Origin: Streptomyces radiopugnans
GTDB lineage: Bacteria; Actinomycetota; Actinomycetes; Streptomycetales; Streptomycetaceae
Length of the DNA stretch: 64,000 nucleotides
Direction of reading: 5' to 3'
NCBI RefSeq assembly: GCF_900110735.1
Contig: NZ_FOET01000003.1
Span: 1-64,000 of the forward strand
Position 1 is the first letter of the stretch, and every line of letters begins with the position of its first letter. A model generated the notes under the pieces. It worked only from the letters and a program-made list of their open reading frames with translations. It did not search any database and had not been told where the DNA came from. Shown one piece after another: positions 32,064 to 40,635 of the stretch. The position numbers and the translations under genes were made by a program.

Positions 32064-32207
32064 ATGACCGTGCCCACCACACCCCCCGCGCCGACCGCCA
32101 CCGCGGACGCCGTCCCACGGCACCGGTGCGCGCGGGAGCCCTCGGCCCGCGCCTGCGTCCGCGTCCGTGCCCGCGTGTACCGCCGCCGCCCCGGGCGGGC
32201 GGCGTGA
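32064..32207 (+). CDS. Small ORF (47 codons) coupled to the second decarboxylase
   Basis: Starts ATG after GGAGCAACGGAGCG and ends with TGA overlapping the next gene's GTG by 4 bp. The N-terminal half is Thr/Pro/Ala-rich, and the C-terminal half is Arg-rich with two cysteines (HRCAREPSARACVRVRARVY). The coupling suggests it is translated. It could be a leader peptide or a small protein; I recognise no family. Confidence 0.45.
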   Translation: MTVPTTPPAPTATADAVPRHRCAREPSARACVRVRARVYRRRPGRAA

Positions 32208-33982
32208 CAGGGCGCGTCCGGGCCACGGAAGCGGACGTTCCGGCTGCTCGGGACGGCAGCGGGCGCTCCGAGACGCTGAGCGCACTCGTCGACGGGCTGC
32301 TGACGGCCGCCGGGCCCGGTGCGGGGACACGGCCCGGCGCCGCCCCGTCCGTGGCCGCCCCGCTGCCCGGTGCCGCCCTGTCCGGTTCCGCGGACGGTCC
32401 CGGCGCCCTGGAGCCGCTGCTGCGCGCCGCGCTCGCGGCGCTGGAGGAGGGCGCGGCGCGGCGCGGCGGCCCCGTACCGGCGCTCGAACCCGGCGAGCTG
32501 GCCGCGCGCGTCGCCCGGGAGTACGCGGCGGCCCGCGGCACGGAGGCCCTGCCCCGGCTGGCCTCGCTGCTGGCGTACGGCAGCGCCGATCCGGCCGACC
32601 CGCTGTGCGCGGCCCATCTGCACTGCCCGCCGCTGGCCGTCGCCGTCGCAGCCGACCTGGCCGTCTCCGCCCTCAACCCCTCGCAGGACTCCTGGGACCA
32701 GGCGCCGGCCGCCACCACCCTGGAGACGCTGCTGCTGGCGGAACTGGCGGAGCTGGTGGGCTACGGCGGGGAGGCCGCCGGGGTGCTGACCTCCGGCGGC
32801 ACCGAGTCCAATCTGATGGGCCTGATGCTGGCCCGCGACCGGGTGCTGGGGCGCGCATCGGGGCGGCAGGTCGAGCTGGAGGGCGTACCGCGCACCGGCC
32901 CGCGCCCCCGCGTGTTCACCTCCGCCGCCGCGCACTTCTCCGTCCAGCGCGCCGCCGCCCTGCTGGGTCTGGGCGAGGACGCGGTGGTGCCCGTCGGCAT
33001 CGACCACGCCCAGCGCATGGACCCCGGCGCGCTGGCCGGCGCCCTGAAGCGGTGCGCGGACGCCGGCGAGCTGCCCGTCGCCGTCGTCGCCACCGCCGGG
33101 ACCACCGACACCGGCACGGTCGATCCGCTGCCCGAGTGCGCGCGCCTGGCCGCCGAGTACGGCGCCTGGTTCCACGTGGACGCGGCCTACGGCGGCGGCG
33201 CGCTGCTGTCGGACCGCCTGGCCCCGCTGCTGGACGGCGTCGAACTGGCCGACTCCGTCTCCCTGGACTGGCACAAGCTGGGCTGGCAGCCGGTCGCGGC
33301 GGGCGTGTTCCTCGTCCGGCGCGCGGAGACGTACGCCTCGCTCGCCCGCCGCGCGGTCTACCTCAACCCGCGCGACGACGAGGAGGCCGGCTACCCCAGC
33401 CTGCTCGGCCTGTCGCTGCGCACCACCCGCCGCGCGGACGGCTTCTCCATCGCCGTCACCCTGCGCACGCTGGGCCGCGAGGGCCTGGGCCGGCTGGTGG
33501 ACGCCTGCCACGACCTCGCGCTGGCCGGGGCGGCGGCGGTGCGCGCCCACCCCCGGCTGGAGCTGCACGCCGACCCGGTGCTCACGGCGTTCCTGTTCCG
33601 CTACGTACCGCGTGAAGAGGGCCGCGCCGATCGCCGCGCCGATCACAGCGCCGACCCGGCGCGGGCGGACCGGATCAACGCCGCTCTGCGGCGCAGGCTG
33701 CTGCGCGAGGGCCGCGCGGTCGTCGGCCGCACCGAGCTGCCGGGCGAGGGGCCGGGCCGGGTGCGGCTGAAACTCACCCTGCTCAACCCGCACGCGACAC
33801 CCGCCGACGTCGAGCGGCTGCTGCACGCGGTCGCCGAGGCGGGCCTCGCCGAGGAGCGGGCCGAGGCGGGCCTCGCCGAGGAGCGGGCCGAGGCGGGTCT
33901 CGCCGGGAAGCGGGCCGGGGAAGGAGCCGGGGAGCGCACCGGTGAACGAGCCGGGAGCCGAGCCGAGGAGGAGCCCCTGTGA
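32204..33982 (+). CDS. Fold-type I (group II) PLP decarboxylase, DesA/DABA-decarboxylase-like
   Basis: 592 residues. The group II amino-acid decarboxylase core shows TSGGTESNL (PLP phosphate), VATAGTTDTGTVDP, FHVDAAYGGG (Asp on the PLP ring) and the Schiff-base lysine K358 in SLDWHKLGW. Relatives decarboxylate lysine to cadaverine (DesA) or diaminobutyrate to diaminopropane. It probably supplies the diamine of the siderophore. The C-terminus ends in three 9-residue repeats. GTG start overlaps the small ORF; stop overlaps the first synthetase. Confidence 0.9.
   Translation: MTGRVRATEADVPAARDGSGRSETLSALVDGLLTAAGPGAGTRPGAAPSVAAPLPGAALSGSADGPGALEPLLRAALAALEEGAARRGGPVPALEPGELAARVAREYAAARGTEALPRLASLLAYGSADPADPLCAAHLHCPPLAVAVAADLAVSALNPSQDSWDQAPAATTLETLLLAELAELVGYGGEAAGVLTSGGTESNLMGLMLARDRVLGRASGRQVELEGVPRTGPRPRVFTSAAAHFSVQRAAALLGLGEDAVVPVGIDHAQRMDPGALAGALKRCADAGELPVAVVATAGTTDTGTVDPLPECARLAAEYGAWFHVDAAYGGGALLSDRLAPLLDGVELADSVSLDWHKLGWQPVAAGVFLVRRAETYASLARRAVYLNPRDDEEAGYPSLLGLSLRTTRRADGFSIAVTLRTLGREGLGRLVDACHDLALAGAAAVRAHPRLELHADPVLTAFLFRYVPREEGRADRRADHSADPARADRINAALRRRLLREGRAVVGRTELPGEGPGRVRLKLTLLNPHATPADVERLLHAVAEAGLAEERAEAGLAEERAEAGLAGKRAGEGAGERTGERAGSRAEEEPL
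33836..33916. repeat. Three tandem 27-bp repeats in the decarboxylase C-terminus
   Basis: Units begin at 33836, 33863 and 33890 and encode EAGLAEERA twice and a diverged third copy. The repeat length keeps frame. It forms a charged helical tail beyond the decarboxylase fold. Confidence 0.9.
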
Positions 33983-35877
33983 ACCCGACCCCCCGGGACG
34001 GAAACCCGCCGGTGCGCGGCGGCGGCCCGAACGGCGGCCCGTACGACGGCAACGACCCGCTCGACCACCCCGACCCGCAGCGCGCCGCCGGCACCGCCGC
34101 GGCCGAGCGGCTGCTGCGCGCGTACGTCCGCGAGACCGGCACCGAGGTGCCGGCCGCCGGGCAGTCGCTGCACCTGGTGCTGCCGCTGAGCAGGATGACG
34201 CTGCGCGTTCCGGTGCGCTACCGGTCCGCGACCGGCTGGCACCGCTTCGGCGAGGTGCGCGTCGTCACCTCGGAGCGGGGCGGCAGCCTCCCGGCGGGCA
34301 TCTCGCTGGCGGCGGCGGGGCTGGTCCGGGAGCACGCGCTGCGGCGCGGCCGCTCCCTGCTCGACGGCGACGACGCGGTGGCCCGGGTGCTGGACTCGGC
34401 CCGCCGCACCGCCGTCCATCTGGCCCGGCGCCGCGCGGAGGCCCCGGGCACGGCGGGCCCGACCCCCTTCCTGGACGCCGAGCAGGCGCTGCTGCTGGGC
34501 CACCCCCTCCACCCCGCGCCCAAGAGCCGCGGGGAGGCGTCGGACGCCGAACTGGAGGCGTACTCGCCGGAGTTGCGCGGCTCCTTCCCGCTGCACTGGT
34601 TCGCCGCGCACCCGGACGCGGTGGTCGGCGAGAGCGCGGACGGCCGTCCCGTCGCCGAGCTGCTGCGGTCCCTGGCGGCGGGCGTGGAGGTGCCCGGCGG
34701 CATGGTGCCGGTGCCCGCCCACCCCTGGCAGGCGCGCGAGGCCGCACGCCGCCCGGAGACCGCCGCGCTGCTGGCCGCCGGGCTGCTGCGTCCGCTGGGT
34801 CCGGCCGGCCCCGCCTGGTACCCCACCTCCTCGCTGCGGACGGTGCACCGGCCGGACGCGGAGGCGATGCTGAAGCTGTCGCTCGGCATGCGGATCACCA
34901 ACTCCCGCCGCAACAACCTCCGCGGCGAACTGCGGCTGGGGGTGCGGGCCGCAAGGCTGCTGGCCGCCGGATCGCCGGCCCGCCCCGGGCCGGGCGGGTG
35001 GCTGCGCGCCGAGCACCCGGAGTTCGGCATCCTGCGCGACTTCGCCTGGGTTTCGGTGGGCCGCGGCGAGGGCGCCCCGGAAGCGGGACCGGAGACGGGT
35101 CTGGAGACGGCGATACGCGACAACCCCTTCCGGGGCAGGAGCCTCCGGGGCGGGAGCCGGAGCCGGAGCGGGAACGGGACCGGCGAGGCGCTGTGCGTGG
35201 CCGGCCTGCTCGCCGAGCGCACCGGCCCCGGCGACGGCTCCCCGCCGCCGTACCGCGCCGCGCTGTGCGAGGCCGTGGAGCGCACCGCCCGCGCCCACGG
35301 GATCTCCGCCGCCGAGGCGTCCGAGCGCTGGCTGCTGCGCTACCTCGACGTGCTGGCCGTCCCCCTGATCCGCCTCCAGGCCCACCACGGGATCGCGCTG
35401 GAGCCGCACCACCAGAACACCCTGGTGGCGCTGGGCGCCGACGGGCTGCCGGTGGCGGGCCGGTACCGCGACAGCCAGGGCTACTACGTCGCCGCCTCCC
35501 GCGCCGCCTCGCTGGAGCGGCTGCTGCCGGGCCTGTACGAGGGGGTGGAGCTGGTCTTCGAGGACTCCTTCGTCGACGAGCGCGTCGCCTACTACCTGGG
35601 CGTGAGCAACCTGCTGGGCCTGGTGGGCGCGTTCGGCTCGTTCGGCCTGGCCCGCGAGGAGCGCCTGCTGCGCGTGCTGCGCGGTGCGCTGGAGCGGCTG
35701 CGCGCCGCCGAGCCCGGCGCCAAGGGCCTGCTGGACCTGCTGCTGGACGCCCCGTCGCTGCGCTGCAAGGCCAACTTCCTGACCTGCGTGGACGGGCTCG
35801 ACGAGCTGGTCGGCGACGTCCACACCCAGTCCGTCTACATCGACCTTCCCAACCCCCTCGCGGAGGCACAGCGGTGA
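33979..35877 (+). CDS. IucA/IucC-family siderophore synthetase 1
   Basis: 632 residues. NIS synthetases adenylate a carboxylate (usually citrate or succinate) and couple it to an amine or hydroxylamine. Conserved parts are HPWQAREA, the ATP-site segment YPTSSLRTV with KLSLGMRITNSRRNN, and the FhuF-like C-terminus with ALEPHHQNTLVAL. The C-terminal SVYIDLPNPL motif is also typical. GTG start overlaps the decarboxylase stop; GAGGAG lies upstream. Which carboxyl group it activates cannot be told from sequence. Confidence 0.93.
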   Translation: MNPTPRDGNPPVRGGGPNGGPYDGNDPLDHPDPQRAAGTAAAERLLRAYVRETGTEVPAAGQSLHLVLPLSRMTLRVPVRYRSATGWHRFGEVRVVTSERGGSLPAGISLAAAGLVREHALRRGRSLLDGDDAVARVLDSARRTAVHLARRRAEAPGTAGPTPFLDAEQALLLGHPLHPAPKSRGEASDAELEAYSPELRGSFPLHWFAAHPDAVVGESADGRPVAELLRSLAAGVEVPGGMVPVPAHPWQAREAARRPETAALLAAGLLRPLGPAGPAWYPTSSLRTVHRPDAEAMLKLSLGMRITNSRRNNLRGELRLGVRAARLLAAGSPARPGPGGWLRAEHPEFGILRDFAWVSVGRGEGAPEAGPETGLETAIRDNPFRGRSLRGGSRSRSGNGTGEALCVAGLLAERTGPGDGSPPPYRAALCEAVERTARAHGISAAEASERWLLRYLDVLAVPLIRLQAHHGIALEPHHQNTLVALGADGLPVAGRYRDSQGYYVAASRAASLERLLPGLYEGVELVFEDSFVDERVAYYLGVSNLLGLVGAFGSFGLAREERLLRVLRGALERLRAAEPGAKGLLDLLLDAPSLRCKANFLTCVDGLDELVGDVHTQSVYIDLPNPLAEAQR

Positions 35878-37307
35878 CCGACCACTCCACCCCGCCGCAC
35901 GGCGTGTACGACCTCGTCGGCGTCGGCATCGGCCCGTTCAACCTCTCCCTGGCCGCGCTCTGCGACGGCGTGCCGGGGCTGGACGCCCTCTTCCTGGACC
36001 GCCGGCCCGCCTTCTCCTGGCACCCCGGTCTGCTGCTGGAGGGCACCGTCCTGCAGGTGCCCTTCATGGCCGACCTGGTGACGATGGCCGACCCCACCAG
36101 CCGCTGGTCGTACCTGAACTACCTGCGCGAGCACGGACGGCTTTTCCCGTTCTTCTTCTCCGAGCGCTTCCACATCCCGCGCCGCGAGTACGACCACTAC
36201 TGCCGCTGGGTCGCCGAGCGCCTGCCCTCGTGCCGCTTCGGCTCGGAGGTGACGGCGGTGGAGTGGGACGCGTCGGCCGAGGCGTTCGCCGTCGTCCACC
36301 GCGCGCCGGGCGGTTCGGGCGGCGACCGGGAGGAGCGCGTACTGGCCCGGCGGGTCGTCCTCGGCGTCGGCACCACCCCGGTCGTGCCCGAGCCGCTGCG
36401 CCCCCTGCTCACGCCCGCGCACGCCGGGCGCGTACTGCACAGCGCCGACTACCGCACCCACCGCGCCGCCCTCGCCGCGGCCGACGACGTGACGGTGGTC
36501 GGGGCGGGGCAGTCCGGCGCGGAGGTCGTGCTCGACCTGCTGCGGCGCCAGGACGGCGAGGGGCGCGGCGGCCCGTACGTGCGCTGGCTGGCGCGCACCC
36601 CGGCGTTCGCGCCCATGGAGTACTCCAAGATCGGCCTGGAGCACTTCACCCCGGACTACGTGCGCTACTTCCGCACCCTGCCGGAGGCCGTCCGCGACCG
36701 GCTGGTGCGCGAGCAGTGGCAGCTCTACAAGGGCGTCAGCGAGCACACCCTCGGCGAGATCCACGACGAGCTGTACGAGCGGACCATCGGCGGCGGCCGG
36801 CCACGCGCCGGCCTCCACCCGGGCGTGGAGATCACCGCCGTGCGCCCCGTGGAGGACTCCGGAGGGCGGGGCTACGTGCTGGGCTGCCGCCACACCCGGC
36901 AGGGCACGGAGTTCGAGGTGCGCACCTCGGCGGTCGTCGCGGCCACCGGCTACGCGGCCGTACGACCGGCCTGCCTGGACCCGCTGGAGAAGCTCGTCGA
37001 CTGGGACGCGCGCGGCCGCTACCGCGTCGGCGGCGACTACCGCGTCGCGCTCGACGCGAGCGTCACCGGCGCGCTGTACGTGCAGAACGCCGAGATGCAC
37101 ACCCACGGCGTGGGCGCGCCCGACCTGACCCTCGGCGCGTGGCGGGCGGCGGTGATCCTCAACTCCGCCGCCGGGCGCACCGTGCTGCCCGTGCCCGACC
37201 GGGCGGCATGGACGACCTTCGGCGCACCCGAGCCCGAGACCGGGCCCGAACCCGGGGGGCCCGGAGCCCAAGAGCCCGGGGCGCGCACCGGGGAGGCGGC
37301 CCGATGA
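35874..37307 (+). CDS. IucD/SidA-like L-lysine/ornithine/diamine N-monooxygenase
   Basis: 477 residues. FAD- and NADPH-dependent N-hydroxylase. FAD site GVGIGPFNLSL at ~14-24, substrate segments QVPFMADLVTMADP and SYLNYLREHGRLF, NADPH site VTVVGAGQSGAEV near residue 207, and the C-terminal ATGYAAVRP motif are all present. It hydroxylates the terminal amine of a diamine or diamino acid to make a hydroxamate precursor. GTG start and stop both overlap neighbours by 4 bp. Confidence 0.95.
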   Translation: MTDHSTPPHGVYDLVGVGIGPFNLSLAALCDGVPGLDALFLDRRPAFSWHPGLLLEGTVLQVPFMADLVTMADPTSRWSYLNYLREHGRLFPFFFSERFHIPRREYDHYCRWVAERLPSCRFGSEVTAVEWDASAEAFAVVHRAPGGSGGDREERVLARRVVLGVGTTPVVPEPLRPLLTPAHAGRVLHSADYRTHRAALAAADDVTVVGAGQSGAEVVLDLLRRQDGEGRGGPYVRWLARTPAFAPMEYSKIGLEHFTPDYVRYFRTLPEAVRDRLVREQWQLYKGVSEHTLGEIHDELYERTIGGGRPRAGLHPGVEITAVRPVEDSGGRGYVLGCRHTRQGTEFEVRTSAVVAATGYAAVRPACLDPLEKLVDWDARGRYRVGGDYRVALDASVTGALYVQNAEMHTHGVGAPDLTLGAWRAAVILNSAAGRTVLPVPDRAAWTTFGAPEPETGPEPGGPGAQEPGARTGEAAR

Positions 37308-39190
37308 GCGCCGTCCCCCGCGACGCCTGGCGGGAGGCGGGGCGCAGACTGCTGGTCAAGGCCGTCGAGGAGTTCGCCTACGAGGAGCTGCTCGTCCCCG
37401 AGCCCGACCCCGCCGCCGGGCCCGCCGGCTCCCCCGGCGCGTACCGGCTGGACCTGGGCGGCGGGGTGTCCTGGTCGTTCCGCGCCGCCCGCGGCTCCTT
37501 CGGCTCCTGGCGCCTGGTCCCCGGCACCCTGCGCCGCCACCCCGCGCCCGGCGGCGGCGCGGAGGGGGAGGAGTCCGGCCCCGAGCGGCTGCTGCTCGAC
37601 GCCCGCGCGGTGCTGGGCTGGGACGGCCCCACCACCGCCGAGGCGCTGCGCGAGCTGACCGCGACCCGCCGCGCCGAGGCCGAGGTCATCGCCCGCGACC
37701 TGCCCGCCGCCGCCCTGGCCGACCTGGACCACCTGGAGCTGGAGTCCCACCAGGACGGCCACCCCTGCATGCTGCTCAACAAGGGCCGCCTGGGCTTCTC
37801 CGCCTCCGACGCCGCCGCCTACGCCCCCGAGGCGGCCGGCGAGGTGCGGCTGCGCTGGGCGGCCGTCCACACCACCCTGGCCTCGTACGCGGGCATACCG
37901 GGCCTGAACGCTCAGGCGCTGCTGTCCGAGGAGCTGGACGCGGCCGTGCGCGAACGTTTCACCGCGGCCCTCGCCGACGCCTGCGCTCAAGGCCCTTACG
38001 CCCCGGGCGACTTCGTCTGGCTGCCGGTCCACCCCTTCCACTGGGACGAGGCCGTTGCCACCCTCTTCGCCCCCTACCTCGCCGACGGCCGGATCGTCCC
38101 CCTCGGCGAGGGCCCGGACCGCTACCGGCCCCTCCAGTCGATCCGCACCCTCGCCAACCTCGACCACCCCGGCCGCCGCAACGTCAAGGTGCCGCTGCTC
38201 ATCCGCAACACCCTGGTGTGGCGCGGGCTGTCCACCGAACCGACGCGGGCCGCGCCCGACATCAGCGCCTGGCTGCACGCGATACGCGACACCGACCCCT
38301 ACCTCCGCGACGAACTGCGCTTCCACCCCCTGGGCGAGGTGGCCTCCGTCGCCGTGCGCCACCCGCTGTACGAGTCGGTGGCCGACGCCCCCTACCGCTA
38401 CCACGAGCTGCTGGGCGCGGTGTGGCGCGAGCCGGTGACCGCCCTGCTGCGCGACGGCGAGAAGGCCCGCACGATGGCCGCCCTGCTCAAGACCGGCTCG
38501 GACGGGAAGGCGCTGGTCGCCGAACTGGTGGAACGTTCCGGCCTGGCCCCGCGCACCTGGCTGGCCCGCTTCCTGGCCGCCCTGCTGCCCGGGCTGCTGC
38601 ACTGCCTGTACCGCCACGGCATCGCCTTCTGCCCGCACGGCGAGAACACCGTGGTCGTCCACGACGCCCGCGAGGTGCCCGTCGGCATCGCGCTCAAGGA
38701 CTTCGCCGAGGACGTCAACCTGCTCCCCGGCCGCCGCCCCGAGTACGCCGGACTGCCGCCGCGCGCCGACGCCGTGCTGCTGCGCTGGCCGGCGCGCGAG
38801 CTGGCGCACTCGCTGCTGAGCGCCGTCTTCGCGGGCCACTTCCGCTTCCTCGCGCCCCTGGTGGAGGAGCATCTGGGCGTCCCCGAGGCGGACTTCTGGT
38901 CCCTGGTGCGCGCCGAGGTCGGCCGCTACCACGACCGCCATCCCGAACTCGCCGACCAGTTCGAGGAGTTCGGCCTGCTCGCGCCCTCCTTCGACCGGGT
39001 CGCCCTCAACCGCGAGCAGTTGCTGGGCGGCGGCTTCCACGACCGAGCCGAACGCGACGAGGGCTTCGACGTCGTCCACGGCACCGTCCCCAACCCCCTG
39101 GCCGGCGCGGCCCCCCTCTCCGGGTCCGCCGAGCCCGCCGGAACCACCGTGCCCGCCGAACCCGCCGCTTCCACCGAGGAGTCCAGGTGA
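37304..39190 (+). CDS. IucA/IucC-family siderophore synthetase 2 (DesD-like)
   Basis: 628 residues. It shows GHPCMLLNKGRLGFS, the substrate loop LPVHPFHWDEAV, SIRTLANLDHPGRRNVKVPL in the ATP site, and FCPHGENTVV with ALKDFAEDVNLL, typical of DesD-type enzymes that couple hydroxamate units. The first ~90 residues are an extra region of low conservation. It probably completes or cyclises the molecule begun by synthetase 1. ATG start overlaps the monooxygenase stop. Confidence 0.94.
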   Translation: MSAVPRDAWREAGRRLLVKAVEEFAYEELLVPEPDPAAGPAGSPGAYRLDLGGGVSWSFRAARGSFGSWRLVPGTLRRHPAPGGGAEGEESGPERLLLDARAVLGWDGPTTAEALRELTATRRAEAEVIARDLPAAALADLDHLELESHQDGHPCMLLNKGRLGFSASDAAAYAPEAAGEVRLRWAAVHTTLASYAGIPGLNAQALLSEELDAAVRERFTAALADACAQGPYAPGDFVWLPVHPFHWDEAVATLFAPYLADGRIVPLGEGPDRYRPLQSIRTLANLDHPGRRNVKVPLLIRNTLVWRGLSTEPTRAAPDISAWLHAIRDTDPYLRDELRFHPLGEVASVAVRHPLYESVADAPYRYHELLGAVWREPVTALLRDGEKARTMAALLKTGSDGKALVAELVERSGLAPRTWLARFLAALLPGLLHCLYRHGIAFCPHGENTVVVHDAREVPVGIALKDFAEDVNLLPGRRPEYAGLPPRADAVLLRWPARELAHSLLSAVFAGHFRFLAPLVEEHLGVPEADFWSLVRAEVGRYHDRHPELADQFEEFGLLAPSFDRVALNREQLLGGGFHDRAERDEGFDVVHGTVPNPLAGAAPLSGSAEPAGTTVPAEPAASTEESR

Positions 39191-40590
39191 CCGACCCGTA
39201 CGAGCGGCTGCGCGCCGAGGCCGAGGCGGGGCGCGTCGAGGAGGTGGTCGTCGCCGTGCCCGACCTCCAGGGGCGGCTGATGGGCAGTCGGCTGTCCGTG
39301 CCCTACTTCCTGGAGGAGGCCGCCCGCGGCGGCTTCGGCGCCTGCGTCTACCTGCTCGCCACCGACGTGGAGATGGACACCGGCCCCGGCTACGCCATCG
39401 ACGCCTGGGACAGCGGCTTCGGCGACTTCGTCCTGCGCCCCGACCCGGCCACCCTGCGCACCGTCCTGCCCTGGGACGAGGGCACCGCCCTCGTCCTGGC
39501 CGACGCGGTGTGGCCCGTCGGCCCCGGCGGCGGACACGGACCCGGCCACGGCCCCGAACACGGACCCGAGCCGGTCGCCGTCGCCCCCCGCCACGTCCTG
39601 CGCACCCAGCTCGACCGGCTGGCCGCCCGCGGCCTGACCGCGTACGCCGGAACCGAGCTGGAGTTCCTCCTGTTCACCGCCTCCTACCGCGAGGCCTGGG
39701 AGCGCCGCTACACCGGCCTGCGCCCCGCCGCCCGCTACAACACCGACTACTCCCTCCAGGGCCTGGAGGAGGTCGAGCCGGTCGCCCGCCGCATCCGCCG
39801 CGCGATGACGCGCGCCGGGCTGCGGATGGAGACCGCGCGCGGGGAGTGCCACCCGGGCCAGTACGAGATCGTCTTCCGCTACGACGAGGCGATGGCCACC
39901 TGCGACAACCACGTCCTGTTCAAGGACGGCGCCAAGCGGATCGCCGCCGCCGAGGGCGCCTCGCTGACGTTCATGCCGAAGTTCGACGAGGGCGAGGGCA
40001 ACTCGTGCCACGTCCACCTCTCCCTGCGCGGCACCGACGGCACGCCCGTCCTGGCCGACCCGTCCGCCGGCGACGGCATGTCGGAGCTGATGCGGCACTT
40101 CATCGCCGGGCAGCTCGCCTGCCTGCCCGACCTGGCCCTGCTGATGGCGCCCAACGTCAACTCCTACAAGCGCCTCCAGCCCGGCGCGTTCGCACCGACG
40201 GGCATCGCCTGGGGCCGCGACAACCGCACCTGCCCGATACGGGTGGTGGGCTCGGGGCCGTCCCTGCGCATCGAGCACCGCGTCCCCGGCGGCGACGCCA
40301 ACCCGTACCTGGCCGTCGCCGCCGCCGTCGCCGCCGGGCTGTACGGCATCGACAACCGCCTCCCCCTGCCGCCGGAGCACACCGCCAACGCCCTTGCCGA
40401 CCCGGCCGTCCCCCGCCTGCCCGCCACCCTCACCGAGGCCCTGCACCGCTGGGAGGGCAGCGGCATCGCGGCCGAACTCTTCGGCAAGGAGACCGTCGCC
40501 CACTACGCGCGGGCCGCCCGCGCCGAACTGTCCGCCTTCGAACGCGCGGTCACCGACTGGGAGCGCGTACGCGGCTTCGAGCGCCTTTGA
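39187..40590 (+). CDS. Glutamine-synthetase-like ligase of siderophore operon
   Basis: 467 residues of the glutamine synthetase superfamily. VPDLQGRLMGSRL marks the beta-grasp domain; GTELEFLLF (metal glutamates), ARGECHPGQYEIVF, NSCHVHLSL and NSYKRLQPGAFAPTG are the active-site loops. It is closer to PuuA/GlnA3/GlnA4-type gamma-glutamyl-amine ligases than to housekeeping GlnA, since the adenylylation loop is absent. In this operon it could glutamylate a diamine or siderophore intermediate. GTG start overlaps synthetase 2. This is the last gene of the operon. Confidence 0.9.
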   Translation: MTDPYERLRAEAEAGRVEEVVVAVPDLQGRLMGSRLSVPYFLEEAARGGFGACVYLLATDVEMDTGPGYAIDAWDSGFGDFVLRPDPATLRTVLPWDEGTALVLADAVWPVGPGGGHGPGHGPEHGPEPVAVAPRHVLRTQLDRLAARGLTAYAGTELEFLLFTASYREAWERRYTGLRPAARYNTDYSLQGLEEVEPVARRIRRAMTRAGLRMETARGECHPGQYEIVFRYDEAMATCDNHVLFKDGAKRIAAAEGASLTFMPKFDEGEGNSCHVHLSLRGTDGTPVLADPSAGDGMSELMRHFIAGQLACLPDLALLMAPNVNSYKRLQPGAFAPTGIAWGRDNRTCPIRVVGSGPSLRIEHRVPGGDANPYLAVAAAVAAGLYGIDNRLPLPPEHTANALADPAVPRLPATLTEALHRWEGSGIAAELFGKETVAHYARAARAELSAFERAVTDWERVRGFERL

Positions 40591-40635
40591 GCCCGTCTGC
40601 GGGACCGTGTGCCGCGCCGCCGGGATGCCAGGAAC

